Source: Clostridia bacterium (GTDB taxonomy: Bacteria; Bacillota; Clostridia; Oscillospirales; CAG-272). From it: 64,000 nucleotides of DNA. The DNA lies in NCBI GenBank assembly GCA_017415805.1, contig JAFQEC010000029.1:1-64000 (forward strand), written 5' to 3'. The position numbers and the translations under genes are program-made. How positions within the stretch are numbered: the first letter of the stretch is position 1; each line of letters begins with the position of its first letter. Below are positions 1 through 8,144 of the stretch, in pieces. Under the pieces are notes generated by a model. The model had not been told where the DNA came from and ran no database searches. It worked only from the letters and a program-made list of their open reading frames with translations.

Positions 1-842
1 AGATCAAGCGCCGCGTAGAGGAGGCTGCCCGTATCCTGGACATCACCCACCTGCTCGACCGTAAGCCCAAGGCTCTCTCGGGCGGTCAGAAGCAGCGTGT
101 GGCACTCGGCCGCGCCATCGTGCGTAACCCCATGGTCTTCCTTTTGGACGAGCCGCTTTCCAACCTGGATGCAAAGCTGCGCGCAACCATGAGAACCGAG
201 CTGACCAAGCTCCATAAGAGAGTCGAGACCACCTTTATCTACGTTACGCACGACCAGGTCGAGGCTATGACCATGGCAACCCGTATCGTGGTTATGAAGG
301 ACGGTTTGATCCAGCAGGTCGACACTCCCCAGAATTTGTACGACAAGCCCGTCAACATCTTCGTTGCAGGCTTCATCGGCACGCCCCAGATGAACTTCAT
401 CAACGGCACGCTGACCAAGGCTAAGGGCTCGAACGATGTGTATTTCAACTTTGAGGGCAACGCCATCAAGCTTCCCGCAGAGAAGAATGCAGACGGCCAG
501 CTCAACGAGTATATTGATAAGGAAGTTGTTGCAGGCCTTCGTCCCGAGTGCATCCACGATGCTCCCATGCAGCTGGCCGCATTCCCCGAGAGCTGCATTG
601 AGGTTGACGTTGACGTTACCGAGCTGATGGGTGCTGAGATCTACCTCTACCTCAACAGCTACGACAGAACCCCCAAGGAAGGCGTTTCGAGCAACAAGGA
701 TATTTCGGATGATCCCACCCGCCTGATCGCACGCGTTTCCTCGCGCTCCACCAGCCGCGCAGGCGACACCATCAAGGTGGCGCTGGACGTGTCCCGTATC
801 CATATCTTTGATAAGGATACCGAGCGCTGCATCGTCCACTGA
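1..842 (+). CDS. ABC transporter ATP-binding protein, MalK/MsmK/UgpC type (5' part outside window)
   Basis: ATPase subunit of a carbohydrate or glycerol-3-phosphate type ABC importer, acting on the cytoplasmic face of permeases that are not in this window. The frame is open at the left edge, so Walker A is missing. Visible are the signature LSGGQKQR, Walker B plus D-loop [16 protein letters not shown], the switch histidine in [10 protein letters not shown], and a C-terminal extension of about 150 residues with GLRPE, typical of the TOBE regulatory domain of MalK-like proteins. That tail separates it from amino-acid and metal importers. In this family one ATPase often serves several sugar permeases; the substrate cannot be read here. 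No further gene follows on this strand before the next promoter. Confidence 0.9.
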   Translation, partial: IKRRVEEAARILDITHLLDRKPKALSGGQKQRVALGRAIVRNPMVFLLDEPLSNLDAKLRATMRTELTKLHKRVETTFIYVTHDQVEAMTMATRIVVMKDGLIQQVDTPQNLYDKPVNIFVAGFIGTPQMNFINGTLTKAKGSNDVYFNFEGNAIKLPAEKNADGQLNEYIDKEVVAGLRPECIHDAPMQLAAFPESCIEVDVDVTELMGAEIYLYLNSYDRTPKEGVSSNKDISDDPTRLIARVSSRSTSRAGDTIKVALDVSRIHIFDKDTERCIVH

Positions 843-865
843 TCGGTGCATATTTGAGTCAGAAC

Positions 866-894
866 GTCCCCCCACGACCTGGTCGTGGGGGGAC
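866..894 (+). terminator. Very stable hairpin after the ABC ATPase gene
   Basis: Perfect 14-bp inverted repeat (arm GTCCCCCCACGACC) around a single T, which would fold as a 13-bp stem with a 3-nt loop 24 nt after the stop codon. No T run follows, so it is either a terminator of unusual form or a 3'-end protecting hairpin. Confidence 0.5.
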
Positions 895-895
895 T

Positions 896-953
896 ATTCA
901 TTTGCGCGAGGATCGGAGTAGGCGTACTACACCTTCACCTCGCGCAAATGAAT
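896..953. repeat. 16-bp inverted repeat with 26-nt loop
   Basis: Arms ATTCATTTGCGCGAGG (896-911) and its exact complement (938-953). The loop holds a smaller self-complementary stretch, AGTAGGCGTACT. It starts 2 nt after the preceding hairpin and ends about 95 nt before the next promoter. It may be transcribed from the ABC operon; function unknown. Confidence 0.7.
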
Positions 954-1048
954 TCTGCTCTCAAATCTGCGACCGATCCGCATCGGTCTTTTCCAAACAC
1001 GCACAAACGCGGCTCAAATTGTAAACTTGTGAAAAAAGGTGCATATGA

Positions 1049-1077
1049 TTGACACATGCGGCTTTTTGCGGTAAAAT
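1049..1077 (+). promoter_or_regulatory. Sigma-A promoter of the CPBP protease gene
   Basis: TTGACA, 17-bp spacer, TAAAAT; about 35 nt before the start codon, with GAGGGGAGGG as ribosome binding site. Confidence 0.75.
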
Positions 1078-1111
1078 ATACATATGAAGTAACGAGGGGA
1101 GGGAACGCACA

Positions 1112-2107
1112 ATGACACCTGTAGAGCAGCAATACCGAAGCGTGGTGAACCGCATTGCGGCCTCACTTTTGCTCTTTCTCGGTCTGTCTCAGATCATGGG
1201 CGTGATCCTCACCTTTTTGCCCGTATTTTTGAACAATATGAGTATGCGTACGGCCGACATTGTGTATGAGCTGATCCACGGTCTGCTGTATGCCGCGGTG
1301 TTTGTGCTCCCTGTCTTTTTCTTCCGACTGATCTCGCGCGGCAAAGAGCAGCAGCCGCTGGAGCTTGCGCTCGAGCTTCCGCGTGAAACGCCGCTGTATC
1401 TGTTTGTCGGCGTTGCTGTGATCTGTGCGGCGGTCTATATCAATTCGCTCATCGTGGGGCTCTTTGATTACGCGTCCTTCACCGACGAGGTCATTTGGAA
1501 TCAAAGCGTTACCTTTCATTATCAGCTCGTGCTACAGGTCTTTGTTATGGCGGTCGTTCCCGCTTTTGTCGAGGAGCTGCTGTTCCGTGGGCTTGTGCTC
1601 AAAAACCTGCTCCCCTACGGGCGCACGGCGGCGATCGTTGCCAGTGCGCTGTTGTTCGGTGCGATGCACCAGAATGCAGGGCAATTCTTTTACGCCACGG
1701 CGGCAGGTGTGGTGCTGGGGCTCATTTATACAAAGACCAAATCCTTCTGGTGCTGCGTGCTGTTGCATTTTTGCAACAATTTTTTCTCGGCTTTGCAAAT
1801 GGCGATCGCCGAGCGAATGCCCAATCATACGGGCTCGCTTGTGCTGTTGATCATGGACTGCACGCTGCTGGCAGCGGGTCTTGTCTCGGCCGTGATCCTG
1901 ATGCACCGCGCGCGCGATCCGCGCGAGGCTGTGCGTGCACAGGGCGTGTTTGAGAGCACCGTGCCGCCGCATCCCGACTTTGAGGAGTGCCCGATCGCAC
2001 CGCACCGCAAGCTCACGCTCTTTTGCTCGGTGCCCATGGTCCTCTTCCTTGCGCTTTGTGCGGTGCAAATGGTGCTCTATATTTTGCTTGCCGTGTTCTT
2101 TTATTGA
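1112..2107 (+). CDS. CPBP-family intramembrane metalloprotease
   Basis: Membrane-embedded CAAX-protease/bacteriocin-processing (ABI) family protein of 331 residues. The catalytic signature is present in order: EELLFRG (Glu154, Glu155, Arg159), a histidine in FGAMHQN (His186), and HFCNN (His219, Asn223). About eight hydrophobic segments cover most of the chain; a final one lies at the C-terminus after a polar stretch of about 60 residues. Family members act in protein maturation, bacteriocin self-immunity or sensing; nothing nearby indicates a substrate. Own promoter; tadA follows after 7 nt, so the two are probably co-transcribed. Confidence 0.85.
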   Translation: MTPVEQQYRSVVNRIAASLLLFLGLSQIMGVILTFLPVFLNNMSMRTADIVYELIHGLLYAAVFVLPVFFFRLISRGKEQQPLELALELPRETPLYLFVGVAVICAAVYINSLIVGLFDYASFTDEVIWNQSVTFHYQLVLQVFVMAVVPAFVEELLFRGLVLKNLLPYGRTAAIVASALLFGAMHQNAGQFFYATAAGVVLGLIYTKTKSFWCCVLLHFCNNFFSALQMAIAERMPNHTGSLVLLIMDCTLLAAGLVSAVILMHRARDPREAVRAQGVFESTVPPHPDFEECPIAPHRKLTLFCSVPMVLFLALCAVQMVLYILLAVFFY

Positions 2108-2114
2108 GGTGCTT

Positions 2115-2597
2115 ATGGATGTGAAAAACGGGCTTTTGACGGCCGATACGGATTGGATGCGTCTGGCACTTGCCGAGGCGCAGAAGGCCGCCCAAAAGGG
2201 CGAAACGCCGATCGGTGCGGTGGTGGTACGTGGCGGTGCGGTCGTGGCATGTGCGCACAACGCGCGCGAGCAAACGCACGACATCACCGCCCACGCCGAG
2301 CTGATGGCTCTGCGCGCGGCAGGCGAGGCGATCGGCGACTGGAGACTTGGCGATTGCACGCTTTACGTCACGCTTGAGCCCTGCCCGATGTGTGCGGGCG
2401 CGATCCTTGCCGCGCGTGTGGGGCGCGTGGTCTATGGCGCAAAGGATGCCACCGCAGGTGCGATGGGCAGCGTGCTCAACCTGCCGCGCTATCCCCTCGG
2501 TGCACGCCCTGCCGTCACAGGCGGCGTGCTGGAAGAGGAATGCCGCACGATTTTGCAGACATTCTTTCAGAAAAAAAGAAAAGAAAAACAGGCTTAA
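2115..2597 (+). CDS. tadA: tRNA adenosine(34) deaminase TadA
   Basis: Deaminates A34 to inosine in the wobble position of tRNA-Arg(ACG). The 160-residue protein has the complete zinc cytidine/adenosine deaminase signature: HAE (His60, proton-shuttling Glu62) and PCPMC (Cys90, Cys93), plus the GAKD segment of the TadA group. The ATG at 2115 is chosen because GAGGT lies 5 nt upstream and the protein then begins at normal family length. The stop codon lies inside the stem of the transcription terminator. Short basic C-terminal tail (KKRKEKQA). Confidence 0.93.
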   Translation: MDVKNGLLTADTDWMRLALAEAQKAAQKGETPIGAVVVRGGAVVACAHNAREQTHDITAHAELMALRAAGEAIGDWRLGDCTLYVTLEPCPMCAGAILAARVGRVVYGAKDATAGAMGSVLNLPRYPLGARPAVTGGVLEEECRTILQTFFQKKRKEKQA

Positions 2598-2622
2598 CGC
2601 TTTGCGTTAAGCCTGTTTTTTG
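2587..2622. terminator. Bidirectional terminator, tadA / RHH gene
   Basis: 14-bp perfect stem (AACAGGCTTAACGC and complement, 3-nt loop) with a T run on the right and an A-rich run on the left, so it can end both tadA and the convergent ribbon-helix-helix gene. Both stop codons lie inside it. Confidence 0.9.
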
Positions 2623-2801
2623 ATGTCGGACGGGAGTTCGATCGTTCCTTCGGCTTGCTCAAATTCTTTGATGCATTTGCGAATCAAATATAAAATCTGT
2701 GCGTTTGCAGACCGCCCCTCGTACTTGGAAATATAGTGTAGCTTAAAGTGCAGCTCGGGGTCTACTTCTATCCCTAAATGCTTGTTATCCTTATTTCTCA
2801 T
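2607..2801 (-). CDS. Arc-type ribbon-helix-helix DNA-binding protein
   Basis: 64 residues matching an Arc/MetJ-like fold: a short strand (HLGIEVDPELHFKL), then helix A with the SKYEGRSANAQ segment and helix B (ILYLIRKCIKEFE). Such proteins dimerise through the N-terminal strand, which contacts the major groove, and usually autoregulate. The gene faces away from the orphan gene at 2910; the shared AT-rich spacer holds an 11-bp-arm palindrome that is the obvious candidate operator. TTGAGG precedes the ATG by about 7 nt. The divergent layout differs from classic co-transcribed toxin-antitoxin pairs. Function beyond DNA binding is not visible. Confidence 0.75.
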   Translation of the reverse strand: MRNKDNKHLGIEVDPELHFKLHYISKYEGRSANAQILYLIRKCIKEFEQAEGTIELPSDIKKQA

Positions 2802-2853
2802 AACATTTCCTCAAAATATCTTATTTTAAGTATATTTTAAGATTATTTTATGA

Positions 2854-2888
2854 TATAATGTTGTGAGTATACTTAAATTAAGTATACT
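2854..2888. promoter_or_regulatory. Candidate -10 box and palindromic operator for the RHH protein
   Basis: TATAAT at 2854-2859 (preceded by TGA, an extended -10) is followed by a perfect palindrome at 2866-2888 with arms AGTATACTTAA around one base. A half-site, TTAAGTATA, occurs upstream at 2826-2834. The palindrome covers the expected transcription start of the gene at 2910, so binding there should repress it. No good -35 is visible. Confidence 0.6.
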
Positions 2889-2909
2889 AAATTTTATAGG
2901 AGAAGTGTT

Positions 2910-3266
2910 ATGGAACGGTTGCAGAAAGAACAAAACGATGATTTCGAGATCATCAAGGACTCAATTTTATGGGTTGCGCGAAATGTAGACAAGTATATGG
3001 AAACATGGATATTATCGCATTACTGCTTGCATTCAGAGGAGTTGAAGGATGCATATGCAAGATTTCTTTGCACCTTTGCTCGTGAACAAAGTGAAGCGCG
3101 TATGCCAAAAGGATTTCCAAAGCGTAGTCTTATTGTAAGCGAGCAGGACACAGAACGGTATCGCAGATGTGTGGAATGGTGCGTTGCTTTATTGCGCGCC
3201 TACCGCGAGGAATTGGTGCGTCTTGGTATATGCCCATCTTTTTCGGATTTTCGGGAGGGCAGGTGA
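2910..3266 (+). CDS. Hypothetical protein beside the RHH regulator
   Basis: 118 residues, charged and mostly helical in appearance, without signal peptide or membrane segment; it contains several Trp, Tyr and Cys residues (for example ILWVARNVDKYMETW and YRRCVEWCVALLRAYREE). I do not recognise the family. AGGAG lies 8 nt before the ATG. Base composition of the promoter and the first half is clearly more AT-rich than in neighbouring genes, which suggests acquisition. It is transcribed away from the RHH gene behind the palindromic operator, so it is the likely regulated partner. A toxin, an accessory gene remnant or a small cytosolic enzyme are all possible. Confidence 0.6.
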   Translation: MERLQKEQNDDFEIIKDSILWVARNVDKYMETWILSHYCLHSEELKDAYARFLCTFAREQSEARMPKGFPKRSLIVSEQDTERYRRCVEWCVALLRAYREELVRLGICPSFSDFREGR

Positions 3267-3270
3267 ATTA

Positions 3271-3336
3271 CTTTTCGCGGATGCGAAAAGTAAGAGGACG
3301 GGAACCCCTTTTGCAAAAGGGGTTCCCGTCCTTTTT
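3271..3336 (+). terminator. Two hairpins ending the orphan gene; second is a strong terminator
   Basis: First hairpin 3271-3290: CTTTTCGC stem, GGAT loop. Second 3296-3331: a 36-nt perfect palindrome around GGGAACCCC...GGGGTTCCC, followed by CTTTTTG. The second also faces the convergent icd gene. Confidence 0.85.
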
Positions 3337-3345
3337 GTTATTCCA

Positions 3346-4563
3346 TTACGCAAGCCGCTTCTCGAGGCGCTCGCGGATGGCAAGGATGAAGCTGTGAGAG
3401 GTCACGGCCTCGACCTTCGTGCCGGGCACGACCAGACCCGTGAGGTCCTTGGTCATAATGCCGTCGTTGAGGGTGTCGATGCACGCGCCCTCCAGCGCAT
3501 CGGCAAAATTCACGAGTGCGGGGAGGTTATCCAGCTCGCCGCGCTTACGCAGCGCGCCCGACCAGGCGTAGATGGTCGCCATGGGGTTGGTCGAGGTCTC
3601 TTCGCCCTTGAGGTAGCGGTGGTAGTGGCGCGTCACGGTGCCGTGCGCCGCCTCGTATTCGTAGTTACCGTCGGGCGAGACCAGCACCGAGGTCATCATG
3701 GCAAGCGAGCCAAAGGCCGTGGAGACCATATCGCTCATCACGTCGCCGTCGTAGTTCTTGCACGCCCAGATGAAGCCGCCCTCGGAGCGAATGACACGTG
3801 CAACCGCGTCGTCAATGAGGGTGTAGAAGTAGGTGATGCCTGCCTTCTCAAACGCTTCTTTGTATTCGTTTTCAAAGATCTCCTGGAAGGTGAGCTTGAA
3901 GGTCTGGTCGTACTGCTTGGAGATGGTGTCCTTGGTGGAGAACCACAGATCCTGCTTGGTGTCCAGCGCGTACTGGAAGCAGGAGTGTGCAAAGGAACGG
4001 ATCGAGCTGTCCTTGTTGTACGAGCCCTGCAAAACGCCCGGGCACTCAAAGTCGTACACCGTCTGGCGGAAGGTCTCGTTGCCGCCCTTGTCGGTGAAAA
4101 CCAGCTCGGCCTTGCCCTCGGCGGGGACGCGGTACTCGGTCGCCTTGTAGATGTCACCGTAGGCGTGGCGGGCGATGGTGATGGGCTTTTTCCAGTTGCG
4201 CACGGCGGGGCGGATCGAGTCGATCAGGATCGGCGCGCGGAACACCGTGCCGTCCAGGATCGCGCGGATGGTGCCGTTGGGCGACTTCCACATTTCGGAG
4301 AGGTTGTATTCCTCCACACGCTGCTTGTTGGGGGTGATGGTGGCGCACTTCACGGCCACGCCGTACTTTTTGTTGGCCATGGCAGAATCGACCGTCACTT
4401 GATCCTTGGTACGCTCACGCTCGGGGAGGCCGAGGTCATAGTACTCGGTCTTGAGATCCACGAAGGGGAGCAGGAGCTCGTCCTTGATCATTTGCCAGAG
4501 AACACGGGTCATTTCGTCGCCGTCCATTTCGACCAGCGGCGTTGTCATTTTGATCTTTTCCAT
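3346..4563 (-). CDS. icd: NADP-dependent isocitrate dehydrogenase
   Basis: Oxidatively decarboxylates isocitrate to 2-oxoglutarate with formation of NADPH. The 405-residue protein has the layout of the eukaryote-like type II homodimeric enzymes: early MDGDEMTR, then SPNGTIRAILDGTVFR (substrate-binding Ser/Asn/Arg), YGDIYKATEY with the catalytic Tyr region, DDAVARVIRSEGGFIWACKN (includes metal-binding Asp) and AAHGTVTRHY. A TTG six bases upstream is rejected as start because it nearly abuts the GGAGG; the ATG lies 8 nt after it. The gene follows acn by 37 nt on the same strand, giving a citrate-to-2-oxoglutarate unit for glutamate synthesis. No citrate synthase gene is in view. Confidence 0.95.
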   Translation of the reverse strand: MEKIKMTTPLVEMDGDEMTRVLWQMIKDELLLPFVDLKTEYYDLGLPERERTKDQVTVDSAMANKKYGVAVKCATITPNKQRVEEYNLSEMWKSPNGTIRAILDGTVFRAPILIDSIRPAVRNWKKPITIARHAYGDIYKATEYRVPAEGKAELVFTDKGGNETFRQTVYDFECPGVLQGSYNKDSSIRSFAHSCFQYALDTKQDLWFSTKDTISKQYDQTFKLTFQEIFENEYKEAFEKAGITYFYTLIDDAVARVIRSEGGFIWACKNYDGDVMSDMVSTAFGSLAMMTSVLVSPDGNYEYEAAHGTVTRHYHRYLKGEETSTNPMATIYAWSGALRKRGELDNLPALVNFADALEGACIDTLNDGIMTKDLTGLVVPGTKVEAVTSHSFILAIRERLEKRLA

Positions 4564-4600
4564 CTTCAATACCTCCGAATCTTGGAAAATACAATTTGGT

Positions 4601-6844
4601 TTATTTGCTGTGTGCGGCGTAGTAGTTCATCAGGCAACCGCAAAGGATGATCTCCTTCTCGTCGGCGGTCAGGCCCTTGACGTGGAGCGTGATGTCACAC
4701 ACCTCACCACTCGCACGGATCACCCTTGCCTCAAAGGTCTCAATGCCTGCCGCGATCTTGGCGCGTACGTCGGGCACGAATACGAAATCGCCCTCGTCAA
4801 AGGGGAACTCCGCATCGGCGGGAAGCGTGAAGGGCAGAATGCCCCAGTTGATGCAGTTGGAGCGATAGCGCTTGGTGGCGAACTCATAGCAGATGTTCGC
4901 AAAGCCGCCCAGCACCTTCTGGCAGGATGCCGCCTGCTCGCGTGCCGAGCCGTCACCGGGCTTGTTGGCAAACACGCACGAGCCGAACTGGGTGTTCTTT
5001 GCAAGCTCGTCCGCGTTGCCCACGGCCGAGAGTGCCGCGCGCAGCTTGTCGGAGAGCTTACCCTCGCGGCGTGCGGCCTCGTCAGCGGCAACCGCCTTGG
5101 ACTTGCCTACATATGCGGGGCAGCGGCGCGAGAGCGCGAACTCGGAAAGGCGCAAGGGGTTGGAGCGATAGGACGAGGTCTCGCCCGAGGGAATGAGCTC
5201 GTCGGTGGTGGTCACGGGGTCGCGGATGACGGCCGCAAGCTCGACCAGCAGGTTGTCGGCAAGCTCGTATTGCTTGGGCCAGTCGGTGATGTTCGGGCCC
5301 AGGATCAGCTCGGCATCGGGATCGGCCTTGCCAAAGCCGTAATACACGCGCTTTTGGTAGACCGAACGGTCAAAGTGATAGGTATGCGGCGTGTGGTCGT
5401 AGTCCACGTCGGTGGCGGCGGTGATGATGCCGCCGTTGCGTGCGGTGGCCGCGATGCTGCGTGCGTCCATGAGTGCCACGCCCGAGAGCTGTCCCTCACC
5501 GGGCTTCGCGCCCTCGCGGTTGGGGAAGTTACGGGTGGTGTGACGCAGCGACAGGCCGTTGTTGGCAGGCACGTCGCCCGCACCGAAGCAGGGGCCGCAG
5601 AACGAGGGCTTGATCACCGCACCCGCGGCAAGCAGGTCGGCGGAAACGCCGATGCGCGTCAGCTCCAGCGAGACGGGGATGCTGGTGGGGTAGACCGAAA
5701 GCGAGAAATAGCCGTTGCCGACGTTTCCGTCCGCGAGGATCGAGGCCGCCTCGTCAATGCTGTCAAACATGCCGCCCGCACAGCCCGCAATAATGCCCTG
5801 ATCGGCCATTACGCCATCGTCGCGCACCTTGGAGACCAGATCCAGCGACGCCTTGTTGCCGAATTTCGCCTTTGCCTCGGCCTCGACCTCGGCAAGCAGC
5901 TCCTTGGCATGCTCGTTGAAGTAATGAATGGTGTAAGCGCGCGAGGGGTGGAAGGGGAGCGCGATCATCGACTCCATTTTGGAGAGGTCGATCTCCACCA
6001 TGCGGTCGTAGTACGCCACGTTGCCGGGCTTCAGCTCACGGTAGCACTCGGGGCGGCCGTGCGCCTCGTAGTGCGCCTTGACCACCTCGTCGGTCTCCCA
6101 GATTGAGGAAAGACACGTGGTCTCGGTGGTCATCACGTCAATGCCGTTACGGAAGTCGATGGGCAGCTCCTTCACACCGGGGCCCACAAATTCCAGCACG
6201 CGGTTTTTCACAAAGCCGCTTTCAAAGGTCGCACCCACAAGCGCGATCGCCACGTCGTGCGGGCCGATGCCGCGACGGGGCTTGCCCGTCAGATACACCA
6301 GCACCACCTCGGGCGCAGGGATATCGTATGTATTCTTCAGCAGCTGCTTGACAAGCTCGGGGCCGCCCTCACCCACGCCCATCGTGCCAAGCGCGCCGTA
6401 GCGCGTGTGGCTATCCGAGCCCAGGATCATGTTGCCGCAGGCCGCCAGCTCCTCGCGTGCGTAGGAGTGAATGACGCTCTGGTTGGCGGGCACGTAGATG
6501 CCGCCGTATTTCTTTGCCGCCGAGAGACCGAACACGTGGTCGTCCTCGTTGATGGTGCCGCCCACGGCACACAGCGAGTTGTGGCAGTTGGTCATGGCGT
6601 AGGGGATGGGGAACTCGGTAAGGCCGCTGGCGCGTGCCGTCTGAATGATGCCGACATAGGTGATGTCGTGCGAGATCAGGGCGTCAAAGCGGATCTTGAG
6701 ATTTTTTTCGTCTGCGGCCGTGTTGTGTGCGGCGAGAATGGAGTGGGCAATGGTGTTCTTCCGTGCTTCCTCGGGGGAGACGGATGCAGTGGAGGCAGGC
6801 TTGCCGTTTACCAAGAACACGCCCGTTTCGGTTAATTTGACCAT
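4601..6844 (-). CDS. acn: Aconitate hydratase
   Basis: Fe-S hydratase interconverting citrate and isocitrate. 747 residues, close to the mitochondrial-type/YbhJ-like aconitases rather than the 900-residue AcnA. Substrate-loop motifs GSDSHTRYGALG and the three cluster cysteines are present: one in the GCAGGMFD segment and two in SFCGPCFG. The C-terminal swivel domain follows, with NQVGSC-equivalent and RSNCINWGILP segments. Start at 6844 is chosen because AAGGAGC lies at good distance and the family homology begins there; the upstream open frame is the promoter. First gene of the acn-icd unit, with a near-consensus promoter. Confidence 0.92.
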   Translation of the reverse strand: MVKLTETGVFLVNGKPASTASVSPEEARKNTIAHSILAAHNTAADEKNLKIRFDALISHDITYVGIIQTARASGLTEFPIPYAMTNCHNSLCAVGGTINEDDHVFGLSAAKKYGGIYVPANQSVIHSYAREELAACGNMILGSDSHTRYGALGTMGVGEGGPELVKQLLKNTYDIPAPEVVLVYLTGKPRRGIGPHDVAIALVGATFESGFVKNRVLEFVGPGVKELPIDFRNGIDVMTTETTCLSSIWETDEVVKAHYEAHGRPECYRELKPGNVAYYDRMVEIDLSKMESMIALPFHPSRAYTIHYFNEHAKELLAEVEAEAKAKFGNKASLDLVSKVRDDGVMADQGIIAGCAGGMFDSIDEAASILADGNVGNGYFSLSVYPTSIPVSLELTRIGVSADLLAAGAVIKPSFCGPCFGAGDVPANNGLSLRHTTRNFPNREGAKPGEGQLSGVALMDARSIAATARNGGIITAATDVDYDHTPHTYHFDRSVYQKRVYYGFGKADPDAELILGPNITDWPKQYELADNLLVELAAVIRDPVTTTDELIPSGETSSYRSNPLRLSEFALSRRCPAYVGKSKAVAADEAARREGKLSDKLRAALSAVGNADELAKNTQFGSCVFANKPGDGSAREQAASCQKVLGGFANICYEFATKRYRSNCINWGILPFTLPADAEFPFDEGDFVFVPDVRAKIAAGIETFEARVIRASGEVCDITLHVKGLTADEKEIILCGCLMNYYAAHSK

Positions 6845-6875
6845 GGTAAGCTCCTTTGACAAAATATACAAAGAT

Positions 6876-6904
6876 ATTATATAAGATATCGCGCGCAAAG
6901 TCAA
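6876..6904 (-). promoter_or_regulatory. Sigma-A promoter of acn-icd
   Basis: On the minus strand TTGACT, 17-bp spacer, TATAAT, 32 nt before the acn start. Confidence 0.85.
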
Positions 6905-7000
6905 GGTGTTTCGCTGTGTTTTTCGGCTTTTTCTCGGTTGGCAAGTGGGCATAGCCGCGTGTGTTTTTTGCGCGGTGCGGATTTTTTTTGCGCAAACCCG

Positions 7001-7029
7001 TTGCAATCGGGGGGCGTGTGTGCTACAAT
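7001..7029 (+). promoter_or_regulatory. Sigma-A promoter of ddh
   Basis: TTGCAA, 17-bp spacer ending TGC, TACAAT, 50 nt before the ATG. Confidence 0.8.
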
Positions 7030-7078
7030 ATTAGCGTGAAATTCCGCGCGGGCGCGCAAGACCCGAAGGAGGGGAAAT

Positions 7079-8065
7079 ATGAGCATTCGTATTGGTATTT
7101 ACGGCTACGGCAATCTTGGCCGAGGCGTGGAGGCGGCGATCCGCCAAAATGAGGATCTCACGCTTGCCGCAGTCTTTACGCGGCGCGATCCCGCCACATT
7201 GAAGATCCGCACAAAGGGCGTGCCCGTGGTGCATATCGACAAGGCGGCCGAAATGGCCGATCGCATTGACGTGATGATCCTGTGCGGCGGCAGTGCCACC
7301 GACCTGCCCGTGCAGACCCCCGCCATGGCCGCGCTGTTCCACGTGGTGGACAGCTTTGACAACCACTCCAAGATCCCCGAGCACTTCGCCCGTGTCGATG
7401 CCGCCGCGCGCACGTCGGGCAAGGTGGCAATGATCTCGGTGGGCTGGGATCCGGGCCTGTTTTCGCTTGCACGCCTGATGGGCAACGCCGTCCTGCCCGA
7501 CGGCAAGGACTATACCTTCTGGGGCAAGGGTGTGAGTCAAGGCCACTCCGATGCCATTCGCCGCATCGAGGGCGTGTTGGACGCCAAGCAGTATACCGTT
7601 CCCGTAGAGGCCGCGCTGGAAGCGGTGCGCGCAGGCAAGGATCCCACCCTCGCCACGCGTGAAAAGCATACGCGCGAGTGCTTCGTGGTGGCTGCCGAGG
7701 GTGCCGACCGTGCACGCATCGAGCACGAGATCAAGACCATGCCCGCCTATTTTGCCGATTACGACACCACGGTGCATTTTATCTCGGCTGAGGAGCTCAA
7801 GGAAAAGCACAGTGGCATTCCGCACGGCGGATTTGTGATCCGCAGCGGCAAAACGGGGCTCGATCTCGAGCACAGGCACATCGTCGAGTATCGCTTGAAG
7901 CTCGATTCCAACCCCGAGTTCACCTCGTCGGTGCTGGTGGCATACGCACGTGCCGCCTATCGCCTGGCGGCAGAGGGCGCGTGCGGCTGTAAGACCGTGC
8001 TCGACGTTCCCCCCGCATACCTCTCGCCCAAATCGGGCGAGGAGCTGCGCCGCACACTGCTCTGA
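7079..8065 (+). CDS. ddh: meso-Diaminopimelate D-dehydrogenase
   Basis: NADPH-dependent enzyme making meso-diaminopimelate directly from tetrahydrodipicolinate and ammonia, the one-step branch of lysine/peptidoglycan synthesis. 328 residues, the usual length. The Rossmann motif GIYGYGNLGRG opens the protein; CGGSATDLPVQTP, SFDNHSKIPEHF and SVGWDPGLFSLAR are diagnostic for the family; the substrate-binding segment WGKGVSQGHSDAIRRIEGV follows. Strong ribosome site AAGGAGGGG. A single-gene unit with its own promoter and terminator. It implies meso-DAP peptidoglycan, fitting murD further on. Confidence 0.95.
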   Translation: MSIRIGIYGYGNLGRGVEAAIRQNEDLTLAAVFTRRDPATLKIRTKGVPVVHIDKAAEMADRIDVMILCGGSATDLPVQTPAMAALFHVVDSFDNHSKIPEHFARVDAAARTSGKVAMISVGWDPGLFSLARLMGNAVLPDGKDYTFWGKGVSQGHSDAIRRIEGVLDAKQYTVPVEAALEAVRAGKDPTLATREKHTRECFVVAAEGADRARIEHEIKTMPAYFADYDTTVHFISAEELKEKHSGIPHGGFVIRSGKTGLDLEHRHIVEYRLKLDSNPEFTSSVLVAYARAAYRLAAEGACGCKTVLDVPPAYLSPKSGEELRRTLL

Positions 8066-8085
8066 CCGAAAAACAAAAAATCAAA

Positions 8086-8114
8086 GGACGCGCCGCATGT
8101 CGGCGCGTCCTTTT
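8086..8114 (+). terminator. Terminator of ddh
   Basis: 10-bp stem GGACGCGCCG with 5-nt loop and TTTT. Confidence 0.85.
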
Positions 8115-8144
8115 GCATATCGTTGCTTGAAGGGGAGTGAGCGT

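Noticed and set aside
2607-3266. Classic type II toxin-antitoxin operon
   Set aside because: The genes are divergent and the 118-residue protein shows no known toxin motif; only a looser regulator-target pair is supported.
4563-4569. TTG start for icd two codons upstream
   Set aside because: It lies 2 nt from the GGAGG ribosome site; the ATG at the normal distance is preferred.
3169-4650. 493-codon open frame on the plus strand over icd
   Set aside because: Antisense shadow of the strongly supported icd gene, caused by GC-rich codon use; Arg/Gly/Val-rich with no ribosome site or family pattern.
4451-6106. 551-codon plus-strand frame over acn
   Set aside because: Antisense shadow of acn; no start signal and composition typical of a complementary reading frame.
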